Below are positions 53,822 through 61,633 of a DNA stretch of 64,000 bases, piece by piece. Origin of the DNA: Salinigranum marinum (lineage in GTDB: Archaea; Halobacteriota; Halobacteria; Halobacteriales; Haloferacaceae). The stretch's first letter is position 1. Each line of letters starts with the position of its first letter. The DNA is taken from contig NZ_CP100461.1 of assembly GCF_024228675.1 (NCBI RefSeq), positions 1,116,001 through 1,180,000 of the forward strand. The letters are read 5' to 3'. Under the pieces are notes generated by a model. That model ran no database searches, had not been told where the DNA came from, and saw nothing but the letters and a program-made list of their open reading frames with translations. Position numbers and translations under genes: made by a program.

Positions 53822-54970
53822 ATGGACCTCCTCGACGACTCCGTCGTGCCCGAACGTGCCCGCGAGATCAAGCGTCGTGCCCGCGAGTTCGCCGCCGAAC
53901 GGATCGAGCCCGTGGCCGCCGACTACCACGCCTCGGGCGCGTACCCGTGGGACGTGCTCGAAGCCGGGATGGACGCCGGGCTCGTCGCGGGCGACATCGG
54001 CGAACGGTGGGGTGGGTCGGGGTTCGACCTCGCACAGCAGTTGGCCATCGCCGAGGAACTGTACCGGGCGGACGCGGGAATCGCACTCACCCTCCAACTC
54101 GCGAGCTTCGGCTGTAGTATCGTGGAGTCGTACGGCGACGAGGCCCAGAAGCAGACGTGGCTCGAACCGGTCGCCGCCAACGACCAGCTCTCGGGGCTCG
54201 CGGTCTCGGAGCCGGAGACGGGAAGCGACATGGCCGGGATGACCACCTCGGCCGAGCGAACCGACGACGGCTGGGTGCTGAACGGCGAGAAGTACTGGGT
54301 CGGCAACGCGGTCGAGGCCGACTGGCTCACGGTCTACGCGAAGACGGACGACACCGACAAGGCCCACGCGAACTACTCGCTGTTCATCGTCGACACCGAC
54401 CGCGAGGGGTACCACGCCGAGCACATCCCGGAGAAGATCGGGATGCGGGCCTCCAAACAGGGCCACATCGTCCTCGACGACTGTACCGTCCCGGCCGAGC
54501 ACCTCGTCGGCGCGCGGGGCGAGGGCTTCGGGATGCTCGCGGACTTCTTCAACAAGGGTCGGGTGATCGTCGGCGGTCACGGTCTCGGACTGGCCGCGGC
54601 GGCCATCGAGGAGGCGTGGGCGTTCGTCCACGATCGGCAGGCGTTCGACCGCTCGGTGAGCGAGTTCCAGGCCGTCCAGCACACGCTCGCCGACATGCGG
54701 ACGGAGTTCGAGGCCGCCCGGGCGCTCACCTGGCGCGCCGCCGAGAAGGTCCACGACGCCGACCAGCCCGGGCTGTGGGCCGCGATGACGAAGCTGAAGG
54801 CGACCGAGGTCGCGATGGACTGTGCCGAACGCGGTATGCAACTGCACGGCGGACGCTCGATCCTCGCGGAGAACCGGATCTCACGGGTGTACCGGGACGT
54901 CCGTATCCCCGTCATCTACGAGGGGGCGAACGAGATCCAGCGGGACCTGGTCTACCGACAGTCACGGTGA
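53822..54970 (+). CDS. acyl-CoA dehydrogenase
   Basis: This 382-residue flavoenzyme oxidises acyl-CoA to 2-enoyl-CoA. It has SEPETGSDMAGM (FAD/substrate loop, about 131-142), YWVGNAVEADWLTVYA, GMRASKQGHIVLDDCTVP, the arginine-containing LHGGRSILAENRISRVYRDVR and the catalytic-base context VIYEGANEIQRDL near residue 365 (Glu in YEG). Length is normal. ACTATTTTGATCG at about 53789-53801 provides a TATA element 21-33 bases before the ATG. It is followed by the SDR gene in the same orientation. Confidence 0.9.
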   Translation: MDLLDDSVVPERAREIKRRAREFAAERIEPVAADYHASGAYPWDVLEAGMDAGLVAGDIGERWGGSGFDLAQQLAIAEELYRADAGIALTLQLASFGCSIVESYGDEAQKQTWLEPVAANDQLSGLAVSEPETGSDMAGMTTSAERTDDGWVLNGEKYWVGNAVEADWLTVYAKTDDTDKAHANYSLFIVDTDREGYHAEHIPEKIGMRASKQGHIVLDDCTVPAEHLVGARGEGFGMLADFFNKGRVIVGGHGLGLAAAAIEEAWAFVHDRQAFDRSVSEFQAVQHTLADMRTEFEAARALTWRAAEKVHDADQPGLWAAMTKLKATEVAMDCAERGMQLHGGRSILAENRISRVYRDVRIPVIYEGANEIQRDLVYRQSR

Positions 54971-55064
54971 CCGATAGTCGCAGTGACCGACAGTCACAGA
55001 GAGACGATACTCAGCCGAACGATGAGAGTGTTATTTGATACCGTCAGACATACACTCGGTGCGC

Positions 55065-55877
55065 ATGTCGACAACAGAACTCGACGGGAAGACGGCGGTC
55101 GTGACCGGGGCGGGAGGACAGATCGGCGGCGGCATCGCCCGTGAACTGGCACGGGCGGGCAGTGACGTCGTCCTCGCGGACGTGGACGTCCTCGACACGG
55201 CGTACAACCAGCAGGGCAGCGAGGATGTCCACGGCGCGGAGACCGCGCACGCGCTCGCCGACGAGATCGAGACGATGGGCCGGCGCTCGATGGTGGTCGA
55301 GTGTGACGTGACGAAGGCCGACCAGGTCGAATCGATGGTCGACCGTACGGTCGAGGAGTTCGGCGCGCTCGACGTCATGGTGAACAACGCCGGCATCATC
55401 ACGCTCTCGCCGGTCGAAGAGCTGGACGAAGCGGAGTGGGACTCGGTCATGGACGTCAATGTCAAGGGCGTCTACCTCTGTGCGAAGGCGTCCATCCCGG
55501 AGCTCCGCAAGAGCACGGGCACGATGATCAACACGGCGTCGATCGCGGGCGAGATCGGCGCGGCGGGACTCGGGCACTACGTCGCGTCGAAACACGCCGT
55601 CATGGGGCTGACGAAGTGTCTCGCGCTCGAACTCGCGCCGGACGACGTGACGGTCAACGCCATCTGTCCCGGGATCGTGAACACGCCGATGTGGGAGAAG
55701 GTGCTCACACCGGCGATGGAGGGGAGCTACGACGAGATCATCGGCGACGTGATCCCCCTGGGCCGCGACCAGACGCCCGAAGACATGGGCCGGCTCGCGG
55801 TCTACTTCGCGACCAACCGGAACGTGACGGGCGAGGCCGTCAAAGTCGACGGCGGCATCACCCAGAACGTCATCTAA
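55065..55877 (+). CDS. short-chain dehydrogenase/reductase (3-oxoacyl/3-hydroxyacyl type)
   Basis: The 270-residue SDR has the NAD(P) motif TGAGGQIGGG (about 15-24), Asp in ADVDVLDT (prefers NAD+), NNAG near 103, Ser (INTASIAG) and YVASK (Tyr and Lys of the active site, about 171-175), ending with VDGGITQNVI. It likely oxidises or reduces a beta-hydroxyacyl or sugar-like substrate; position after acyl-CoA dehydrogenase fits beta-oxidation-type chemistry but does not prove it. GTTATTTGATACC at about 55029-55040 is a probable promoter giving a short leader. Confidence 0.85.
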   Translation: MSTTELDGKTAVVTGAGGQIGGGIARELARAGSDVVLADVDVLDTAYNQQGSEDVHGAETAHALADEIETMGRRSMVVECDVTKADQVESMVDRTVEEFGALDVMVNNAGIITLSPVEELDEAEWDSVMDVNVKGVYLCAKASIPELRKSTGTMINTASIAGEIGAAGLGHYVASKHAVMGLTKCLALELAPDDVTVNAICPGIVNTPMWEKVLTPAMEGSYDEIIGDVIPLGRDQTPEDMGRLAVYFATNRNVTGEAVKVDGGITQNVI

Positions 55878-55924
55878 CCGCCACACTCCCAACGTTTATT
55901 TCATGACGGTCGGTCTCGACGAGC

Positions 55925-56818
55925 ATGACCCCGTATCCAGTGTACCCGCCGCTCGTGACCCCGTTCACCGACGACGACGCGGTCGACGCCGAGGCGCTCG
56001 CGTCGCTCGTCGACAGCGTCGAACACCGGGGGACGGACGGCGTCGTCCCCTGCGGGACGACCGGCGAGTTCGCTAGCCTCTCCCGTGACGAGTACCGCCG
56101 AGTCGTCGAGACGACGGCCGACGCCGCCAGCGGTCGCGTGATCGCGGGGGTGGCGGACACGAGCGTCGCCGGCGTCCGGTCGCGGATGGAGACCGCGGCG
56201 GCGGCTGGCTGTGACGCGGTGCTCCTGACAGGACCGTACTTCCACACCGAGAATGCGACCGGCGGGACGACCGCGTTCCTCCGCGCCGCCGTCGACGACG
56301 CCCCCCTCCCGGTGTACCTCTACAACATCCCCGTCTACGTCGGCACGGAGCTCGATCCCGAGACGGTCGTGGCACTGGCCGCCGACGAACGCGTCCAGGG
56401 ACTCAAAGACTCCAGCGGCGACCTCGACTACCTGCTCAGAGTGGTGCGCGAGACGCCCGACGACTTCGGGCTGTTCTGTGGCTCCGACAGCGTCCTCGTT
56501 CCGGCGCTGGCGAGCGGCGCGACGGGCGGCATCAACGCCCTCGCCAACGTCGTTCCCGAGGTGTTCGAGGCGGCTACGTCGGCGCTCGCGGCCGGCGACA
56601 TCGAGCGGGCAGTGACGATCTCGCAGACGGCGATCGGCCCGCTCTTCGAACAGTGTGCGACTCACGGCTTCGCTCCGGCGACGAAGGCGGCGGCCGCCTC
56701 GCGGGGCTTTCTGGAGTCGACGGCGGTCCGCCCGCCGCTCGTCGAACTCGACGGCGACGCGCAGGCGGCGGTCGGTGAGGCCGTCGAAAACTCGCTGGCA
56801 GTGGTCGACGCCGACTGA
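55925..56818 (+). CDS. dihydrodipicolinate synthase/N-acetylneuraminate lyase family protein
   Basis: The 297-residue TIM-barrel aldolase has the DapA-family signature: GVVPCGTTGEFASLS near 40-54, PVYLYNIPVYVGTEL near 131-145 (catalytic Tyr) and VQGLKDSSGDL near 156-166, where Lys160 forms the Schiff base with pyruvate or a keto acid. The family covers DHDPS, KDG aldolase and neuraminate lyases; the absence of the usual DHDPS Arg-context and the location among acyl-CoA genes make a sugar-acid or keto-acid aldolase as likely as lysine synthesis. TATA-like CGTTTATTTC (about 55893-55902) precedes the ATG by about 23-32 bases. Confidence 0.82.
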   Translation: MTPYPVYPPLVTPFTDDDAVDAEALASLVDSVEHRGTDGVVPCGTTGEFASLSRDEYRRVVETTADAASGRVIAGVADTSVAGVRSRMETAAAAGCDAVLLTGPYFHTENATGGTTAFLRAAVDDAPLPVYLYNIPVYVGTELDPETVVALAADERVQGLKDSSGDLDYLLRVVRETPDDFGLFCGSDSVLVPALASGATGGINALANVVPEVFEAATSALAAGDIERAVTISQTAIGPLFEQCATHGFAPATKAAAASRGFLESTAVRPPLVELDGDAQAAVGEAVENSLAVVDAD

Positions 56819-56973
56819 TCCGGGCGAGGGTTCATCTCCGATCCCGCGGCCAGCGGTCCCGTGACCTGACCGCTGTCACGGGCCGTCCGCGGTCGTGCGG
56901 CGCACCGGTCCGTGTCGCCCGTCCGCCACACCCGCGGCTGAACGCTTATTCCCGCCCGTCCCTACCCGGTGGT

Positions 56974-57783
56974 ATGGTCGACGCCTCCGTCCACCTCCTC
57001 GACCGCGGCCGCGTCCACGCCGACCGTGGGTACGTGGTCGACGGCTACTCGATGGCCTCCGCGCAGGAACCGAACCCCGACCACGAGCGAGACGAGTTCG
57101 TCGTCTGGAGCGCGGTCGTCGATCACCCCGACTGCACGGTGCTGTGGGACACGGGCTCACACCCCGACGCGGGCGGCGGCTACTGGCCCGAGCCGTTGTA
57201 CGCGGCGTTCGAGCACGTCGACGCCGCCGATCACGACCTGGAGTCGGATCTCGCCGCCGCGGGGTTCGGCCTCGACGACATCGACGCCGTCGTGATGAGC
57301 CACCTCCACCTCGACCACGCGGGCGGCCTCGCGGCTTTCGCGGGGACCGACACACCGGTCTACGTCCACGAGGAGGAACTGAAGTTCGCGTACTACTCGG
57401 CGAAGACAACCGAGGGCTCGATCGCGTACCTCGCCTCGGACTTCGATCACGACCTCGCCTGGGAGGTCGTCCACCGCGACCGCCACACCCTCGCAGCCGA
57501 CTTCGAACTCATCCACCTCCCGGGTCACACGCCCGGCGTGCTGGGGGCCCGAATCGACCTCCCCGACGTGACGGTGCTCGTCGCCGGCGACGAGTGTTAC
57601 GTCGACGCCAACTACGCCCAGGAGGTGCCGCTGGGGCCGGGACTGCTCTGGAGCGAACCCCACTGGTTCGACAGCCTCCAGCGGCTGAAAGAGGAAGTCC
57701 GCCGGACGGACGGGAGGGTGGACGTGCTGTACGGCCACGACCTCGACCGCTTCGACTCGTTCGCGGGGGGCTGGAACCGCTGA
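56974..57783 (+). CDS. metallo-beta-lactamase fold lactonase-like protein (AiiA/AHL lactonase type)
   Basis: This 269-residue protein has the metal-binding motif VMSHLHLDHAGGL (HxHxDH, about 107-119), a His in LIHLPGHTPGV (about 178-188), Asp in VLVAGDECY and a C-terminal YGHD. The tyrosine and layout with a leading long N-terminus fit AiiA-like N-acyl-homoserine lactonases and related lactonases; glyoxalase II or phosphodiesterase activities are also possible. Quorum quenching is only a guess, since no signal synthase is near. TTATTCCC at about 56946-56953 may be the promoter. Confidence 0.78.
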   Translation: MVDASVHLLDRGRVHADRGYVVDGYSMASAQEPNPDHERDEFVVWSAVVDHPDCTVLWDTGSHPDAGGGYWPEPLYAAFEHVDAADHDLESDLAAAGFGLDDIDAVVMSHLHLDHAGGLAAFAGTDTPVYVHEEELKFAYYSAKTTEGSIAYLASDFDHDLAWEVVHRDRHTLAADFELIHLPGHTPGVLGARIDLPDVTVLVAGDECYVDANYAQEVPLGPGLLWSEPHWFDSLQRLKEEVRRTDGRVDVLYGHDLDRFDSFAGGWNR

Positions 57784-57922
57784 GCAGACGCCCAGCAGCG
57801 GCCGATCGGCGGACGCTCGCCGCCGAACCCCGGCGTCGGCCGTCGACGACCCGTCGTTCGTCGATCAGTCGTGTGCGAAGAGGACAAACCCTTTTACACA
57901 CGGGATTCCTACTCGTTTACCA

Positions 57923-58321
57923 ATGCCGAGTTCGATGGCCGAGTATCTGCGGGCCGATATGGAGTGTGAGGGGCTCCTCGAGTGTTTCCACGGGCTCAAG
58001 GACCTCGACAGGCAGGTCTTTCAGCTGCTCGTCGACGCGGACGAACGCCTGACTGTCGACCAGATCGCAGACCGGGTCGAGCGGGAACGGTCGACCGCGT
58101 ACCGGAGCGTCCAGCGCCTCCTCCAGGCGGGCCTCGTTCAGAAAGAACAGGTCAACTACGAGCAGGGCGGTTACTACCACGTCTACCGCCCGGTGAGCGC
58201 GGACGAAGTGACCGACGACATGCAGCGGATGCTCAACGACTGGTACGCGAAGATGGGGCAGCTCATCCAGGAGTTCCGCGACAAGTACGACGACGAACTG
58301 GAGACCACCGTCGCCGACTAA
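57923..58321 (+). CDS. TrmB-like winged-helix transcriptional regulator
   Basis: The 132-residue protein begins MPSSMAEYLRADMECEGLLE and has a winged helix at about 30-92: LKDLDRQVFQLLVDADERLTVDQIADRVERERSTAYRSVQRLLQAGLVQKEQVNY. It ends with a helix (NDWYAKMGQLIQEFRDKYD) for dimerisation. The block YEQGGYYHVYRPV is characteristic of a haloarchaeal family related to TrmB. TTTTACACA at about 57892-57900 is the TATA box for a leaderless start at 57923; ATG at 57935 is an alternative. Which genes it controls is not shown. Confidence 0.8.
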   Translation: MPSSMAEYLRADMECEGLLECFHGLKDLDRQVFQLLVDADERLTVDQIADRVERERSTAYRSVQRLLQAGLVQKEQVNYEQGGYYHVYRPVSADEVTDDMQRMLNDWYAKMGQLIQEFRDKYDDELETTVAD

Positions 58322-58406
58322 CGGCCGGTCGGGAGGCCGAGCCGAGTCAGGAGGCCACGCACCCCACCGTGTGCTTTAGGCTGTTCGAGCCCCTATCAGC
58401 ACTGAT

Positions 58407-58658
58407 ATGAACAAGAACGAACTCGTCCACCTCCACGCCCTCCTGGCACGGGTGGCCGAGGACTACGTCGAACGGGGTCTCGCGACGCCCGACGACTTCA
58501 CCACGTACAACGCCCTTGGGACGACCCCGATGGCCCTTCGGCGGTCGCGTGCCGACCACGAGGCGGCCACGCGAGCGCTCGCTTGCGCCCTCGCACGCCA
58601 GTCGACGGCGCAGTCACGCCGGTCGGACCGCACGCTCGAAGAGTCGACGACGATCTGA
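58407..58658 (+). CDS. UPF0058 family protein
   Basis: The 83-residue helical protein begins MNKNELVHLHALLARVAEDY and has the UPF0058 pattern: MxKxELxHLHxLL, then a hairpin (TPDDFTTYNALGTTPMALRRSRADHEAATRAL). Function is unknown; the fold is a helical bundle found across archaea. ACTGATATG at the start and upstream CTTTAGGC (58373-58380) suggest a leaderless transcript. It lies between the TrmB-like and MutS-related genes. Confidence 0.78.
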   Translation: MNKNELVHLHALLARVAEDYVERGLATPDDFTTYNALGTTPMALRRSRADHEAATRALACALARQSTAQSRRSDRTLEESTTI

Positions 58659-58716
58659 GCGGTCCCGGTACACGCGTTCTGCAAACCACTAAGGGACACC
58701 CGGCGTAGCCACGAGT

Positions 58717-60447
58717 ATGTCACTGGAGGAGTTCTGGGGAGTCGGGCCGAAGACGGCGGCACGACTCCGTGAGGCACTCGGGGAAGCGGCCGCCGTCGAC
58801 GCGATCGAATCGGCGGACGTGCGGCGGTTGGTCGACGCTGGCGTCACCCGTGGACGAGCGACGCGAATCCTCAGGCGGGCACAGGGCGGCGCGGGGATGG
58901 ACCTGCTCGCGACGCGCGACGCTCGGAACGTTTACGACGACCTCGTCACGCGGGCGGCGTCGTACGCCATCACCGCGCACGCGGCCGACCGGATCAGGGT
59001 CATGACTCCGGTCGCCGACGCCGAGACGCGCGAGGCCCGCCTGGACAGGGTGCTCGCCGCCCGGGACGCGTGGCGCGCGCTGGACGACGGCGAACGAACC
59101 GGGGTACTGGACGCGTTCGAGGCGTACGACGAGGCCGAAACCGCCCGCCCGGCGGCGGTCAGAGCCGCGCTCGCACTCCGCAACGTGGGGCTCAGCGGGG
59201 AGACGTTCGCAGCGCTCGACGGGGTCGACGAGCGCGCGCTCGCCGAGGCCGCCACGGCGCTCGAGGCGCTCGATGTGGACGACGGAGACGGGGTCGCACG
59301 GGGCGTCGACGACGACCTCGACCGGCTCCGAGCGCGACTGGCCGCCGCCGAGGAGCTAGAGGGGAGCGCGTTCGACGTCATCGACACGATCCGTGAGCGC
59401 GGCGTCCGCGACCTCGCGGCGTTCCGGGGCGCGTTCGCCGAGTACGTCGCCGAGGAGACCGAACTCACGCGCGGTGAGGTGACCGCCGCGACGGCCGACG
59501 ACGCGGTCGATGCCGCCGACTTCGTGTCGAGTTCGCTCCGGACGCTCGTGGCCGATCTCCGCGAGCAGGTCGACGAGCGCGAGGCGGTCGTGAGCGCCGA
59601 CCTCGAAGCCGCCGTCGACCAGGTCCGCGAGGACGTCGAACGCGCGGTCGACGCGGTCGACGACATCGCCGTCGCGCTGTCGCTCGGGCGGTTCGCCGAC
59701 GCGAACGACCTCATCCGGCCGACGTTCGTCGCGGACGGACTCGCCGTCGACGCGGCCCGGAACCTCTCGATCTCCGATCCGCAGCCGATCTCGTACGGGA
59801 TCGGGAGCCACTCGCTGTCGGCACCGACTACGGATCGGGTCGCGGTTCTCACGGGGGCGAACAGCGGCGGGAAGACGACCCTCTTGGAGACGCTCTGTCA
59901 GGTCGTCCTGCTGGCGTCGATGGGGCTGCCGGTCCCGGCCGACGCGGCCGAGGTGGGTGCGTTCGACGCCGTCGTGTTCCACCGGCGGCACGCGTCGTTC
60001 AACGCGGGCGTCCTCGAATCGACGCTGAAAACCATCGTGCCGCCGCTGTCGCGCGAGGGTCGCACGCTGATGCTCGTCGACGAGTTCGAGGCGATCACGG
60101 AGCCCGGCCGGGCTGCCGACCTCCTCAACGGGCTGGTCTCGCTCACGGTCGACCGGGACGCTCTGGGCGTGTACGTCACCCACCTCGCCGACGACCTCGC
60201 GCCGCTCCCCCCCGAGGCGCGGACCGACGGCATCTTCGCCGAGGGGCTCACCACCGACCTCGAACTCGAAGTGGACTACCAGCCGCGGTTCGGAACCGTC
60301 GGCAAGTCCACACCGGAGTTCATCGTCTCCCGACTGGTGGCGAACGCTCGCGACCGAACCGAGCGCCAGGGGTTCGAGGCGCTCGCCGCGGCGGTCGGCG
60401 AGGAGGCCGTCCAGGGGACGCTCTCGGACGCGCGCTGGTCGGGGTGA
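58717..60447 (+). CDS. MutS-related ATPase with N-terminal HhH region
   Basis: The 576-residue protein has an N-terminal helix-hairpin-helix-like segment (FWGVGPKTAARLREALGEAAAVDAIESADVRRLVDAGV, about 6-43), a long coiled-coil or lever region rich in Asp and Ala (about 115-345), and a MutS-type ABC ATPase with Walker A TGANSGGKTTLLE near 380, the Q-loop region and Walker B LMLVDEFEAI near 448, and a His-loop YVTHLADDL near 485. It lacks the mismatch-recognition domain and an Smr nuclease, so it is closer to archaeal MutS-like/MutS2-core proteins involved in recombination or repair. Substrates are unknown. CACTAAGGG upstream (58687-58695) supports the start at 58717. Confidence 0.82.
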   Translation: MSLEEFWGVGPKTAARLREALGEAAAVDAIESADVRRLVDAGVTRGRATRILRRAQGGAGMDLLATRDARNVYDDLVTRAASYAITAHAADRIRVMTPVADAETREARLDRVLAARDAWRALDDGERTGVLDAFEAYDEAETARPAAVRAALALRNVGLSGETFAALDGVDERALAEAATALEALDVDDGDGVARGVDDDLDRLRARLAAAEELEGSAFDVIDTIRERGVRDLAAFRGAFAEYVAEETELTRGEVTAATADDAVDAADFVSSSLRTLVADLREQVDEREAVVSADLEAAVDQVREDVERAVDAVDDIAVALSLGRFADANDLIRPTFVADGLAVDAARNLSISDPQPISYGIGSHSLSAPTTDRVAVLTGANSGGKTTLLETLCQVVLLASMGLPVPADAAEVGAFDAVVFHRRHASFNAGVLESTLKTIVPPLSREGRTLMLVDEFEAITEPGRAADLLNGLVSLTVDRDALGVYVTHLADDLAPLPPEARTDGIFAEGLTTDLELEVDYQPRFGTVGKSTPEFIVSRLVANARDRTERQGFEALAAAVGEEAVQGTLSDARWSG

Positions 60448-60547
60448 GCAGCTATCTGGCCTGAAACGAAACATCCACTGGTGAAAATTCACTAAAACAG
60501 TGTTATCATACACATATATGGACAAAAAATGACGAATTTTATTTACT

Positions 60548-60563
60548 GTTGCAAAGGTTTTAG
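60548..60563 (+). promoter_or_regulatory. promoter in AT-rich spacer after the MutS-related gene
   Basis: GTTGCAAAGGTTTTAG (BRE-like plus TTTTAG) lies 25-40 bases before a GTG start at 60588. The preceding 110 bases are highly AT-rich and contain short inverted repeats (GTGAA-AA-TTCAC, CATATATG). Confidence 0.5.
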
Positions 60564-60587
60564 TACATACAGCTATTGATCGATATT

Positions 60588-60821
60588 GTGAACTCAGAGT
60601 CCCTCCTCCGCGTCGGCTGCCTCCCCGACTGCGGCTACGAAGTCGAGTCGACCGACGAGCAGACTGCCGTCGAACGGATGACGACACACATGTGGGAGGC
60701 GCACAGGCTGCCGGTCGACCCACTCGACGTCCGCGAGATGGTGCGACCGACTCACCGCATCTCGCGGAGCGAGACGAACGCGGTGGCGTCGGCCGACAGC
60801 CACGTCTCCAGACGGTCGTGA
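60588..60821 (+). CDS. DUF1059-like small protein
   Basis: From the GTG at 60588 the product is 77 residues: VNSESLLRVGCLPDCGYEVE, then DEQTAVERMTTHMWEAHRLPVDPLDV. Cys11, Cys15 and a His pair (HMWEAH) resemble the short DUF1059 domain (CGxxxxTDDExxxxxxxxxHxxxxH), which may bind metal. Function is unknown. The TATA element at about 60556-60561 fits a leaderless GTG start better than the longer frame from 60576. The last 70 bases overlap antisense with the gene at 60752. Confidence 0.65.
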   Translation: MNSESLLRVGCLPDCGYEVESTDEQTAVERMTTHMWEAHRLPVDPLDVREMVRPTHRISRSETNAVASADSHVSRRS

Positions 60822-60937
60822 CGTGAGCGACCCCGGCGATAGATCGTACACCGATCCGGCCCGTTCTCGTCGCTGACCACGACGCCGTGGAGATCGAACC
60901 GACGCTGGCAGGTCGCCGTCTCCGAGTGGAGGCTCAT
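60752..60937 (-). CDS. DUF7511-like small protein
   Basis: This 61-residue product begins MSLHSETATCQRRFDLHGVV and continues DENGPDRCTIYRRGRSRHDRLETWLSADATAFVSLREMR. The ending DRCTIYRRG ... LxTWLSADATAFVSLREMR matches the compact haloarchaeal DUF7511 pattern. Function unknown. I prefer the ATG at 60937 over a longer start at 60955. Its 3' 70 bases overlap antisense with the 3' end of the DUF1059-like gene (60752-60821). Confidence 0.6.
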   Translation of the reverse strand: MSLHSETATCQRRFDLHGVVVSDENGPDRCTIYRRGRSRHDRLETWLSADATAFVSLREMR

Positions 60938-61078
60938 CACCTCAGGGCGCGTCACGGACGGTCATGAACCCTGCTAAGTCGACTACGTAGTTCGCGGGAG
61001 GATTACTGTGAGGACCGTCCTCGTCTCTCGTGGTCGTTCCACCGGTGGGCTGTAGTGGACGGCGGCTGTTCGACTGGT

Positions 61079-61369
61079 ATGGTCATCGACTCCGACTCCG
61101 AGTTCGAGTTGATCCCGCTCACGGAGTTCGACCGCCTCCGCGACGCGCTCGATCGGTTCTGTGCGGGGGGCGTCGACGGTGACGACGAGCGGATCCGGTG
61201 TCGGTTCGGCGGGGCGACGTTCTCCGTCAGCCGGACGGGCGCGGTCGAGGCGGGCATGCCGCTGCACGGCTTCGAGGCCGCCGACGTCGAGGCGATCGGC
61301 GTCGACCCCGCCGCGGGGAAGCTCCTCGTCGAGACTGCAGCGGCCCGGTACGTCTTCCGCCATCCCTGA
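61079..61369 (+). CDS. small acidic hypothetical protein (96 aa)
   Basis: The product begins MVIDSDSEFELIPLTEFDRL and shows a helix (DRLRDALDRFCAGGVDGDDER), a strand-turn-strand block (IRCRFGGATFSVSRTGAVEAGMPLHGFEAADVEAIGV) and a last strand (LLVETAAARYVFR). It looks like a small alpha/beta fold. No known motif is seen. The start at 61079 (ATG after GGTATGG) is chosen over 61055, where the residues are Cys/Gly-rich. Confidence 0.55.
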   Translation: MVIDSDSEFELIPLTEFDRLRDALDRFCAGGVDGDDERIRCRFGGATFSVSRTGAVEAGMPLHGFEAADVEAIGVDPAAGKLLVETAAARYVFRHP

Positions 61370-61432
61370 CGGCGAGAGAGTCGACGACGAAAGTGCCGGT
61401 TTGAAGTACCAGCGCGGGCCTCACTCCGAGAG

Positions 61433-61627
61433 ATGGTAGACCCGACCTCCGACCTCGACGAGGACGTCGACGAGAGCAACGCCCCGGCGTGTGTGGTCTG
61501 CGGCGAGAAGTTGATCCGCGATCCGGCCCACCACGTCGTCACCTGGGTCGCCGACGGATCGATTCAGGTGCGGCACTTCTGTAGCGAGGACTGTCGCGGC
61601 GCGTGGGACGACAGCGAGCGTTCTTGA
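61433..61627 (+). CDS. small zinc-ribbon protein (DUF7576-like)
   Basis: This 64-residue protein begins MVDPTSDLDEDVDESNAPAC and carries a four-cysteine metal site: Cys20, Cys23, Cys50 and Cys54 (CVVC ... FCSEDC). The middle (DPAHHVVTWVADGSIQVRHFC) is a beta hairpin. Its acidic N-terminus is disordered. Similar short haloarchaeal proteins are grouped in a DUF family (I think DUF7576) and may bind nucleic acid or protein. It converges on the helicase gene seven bases away. Confidence 0.65.
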   Translation: MVDPTSDLDEDVDESNAPACVVCGEKLIRDPAHHVVTWVADGSIQVRHFCSEDCRGAWDDSERS

Positions 61628-61633
61628 GGCCGC

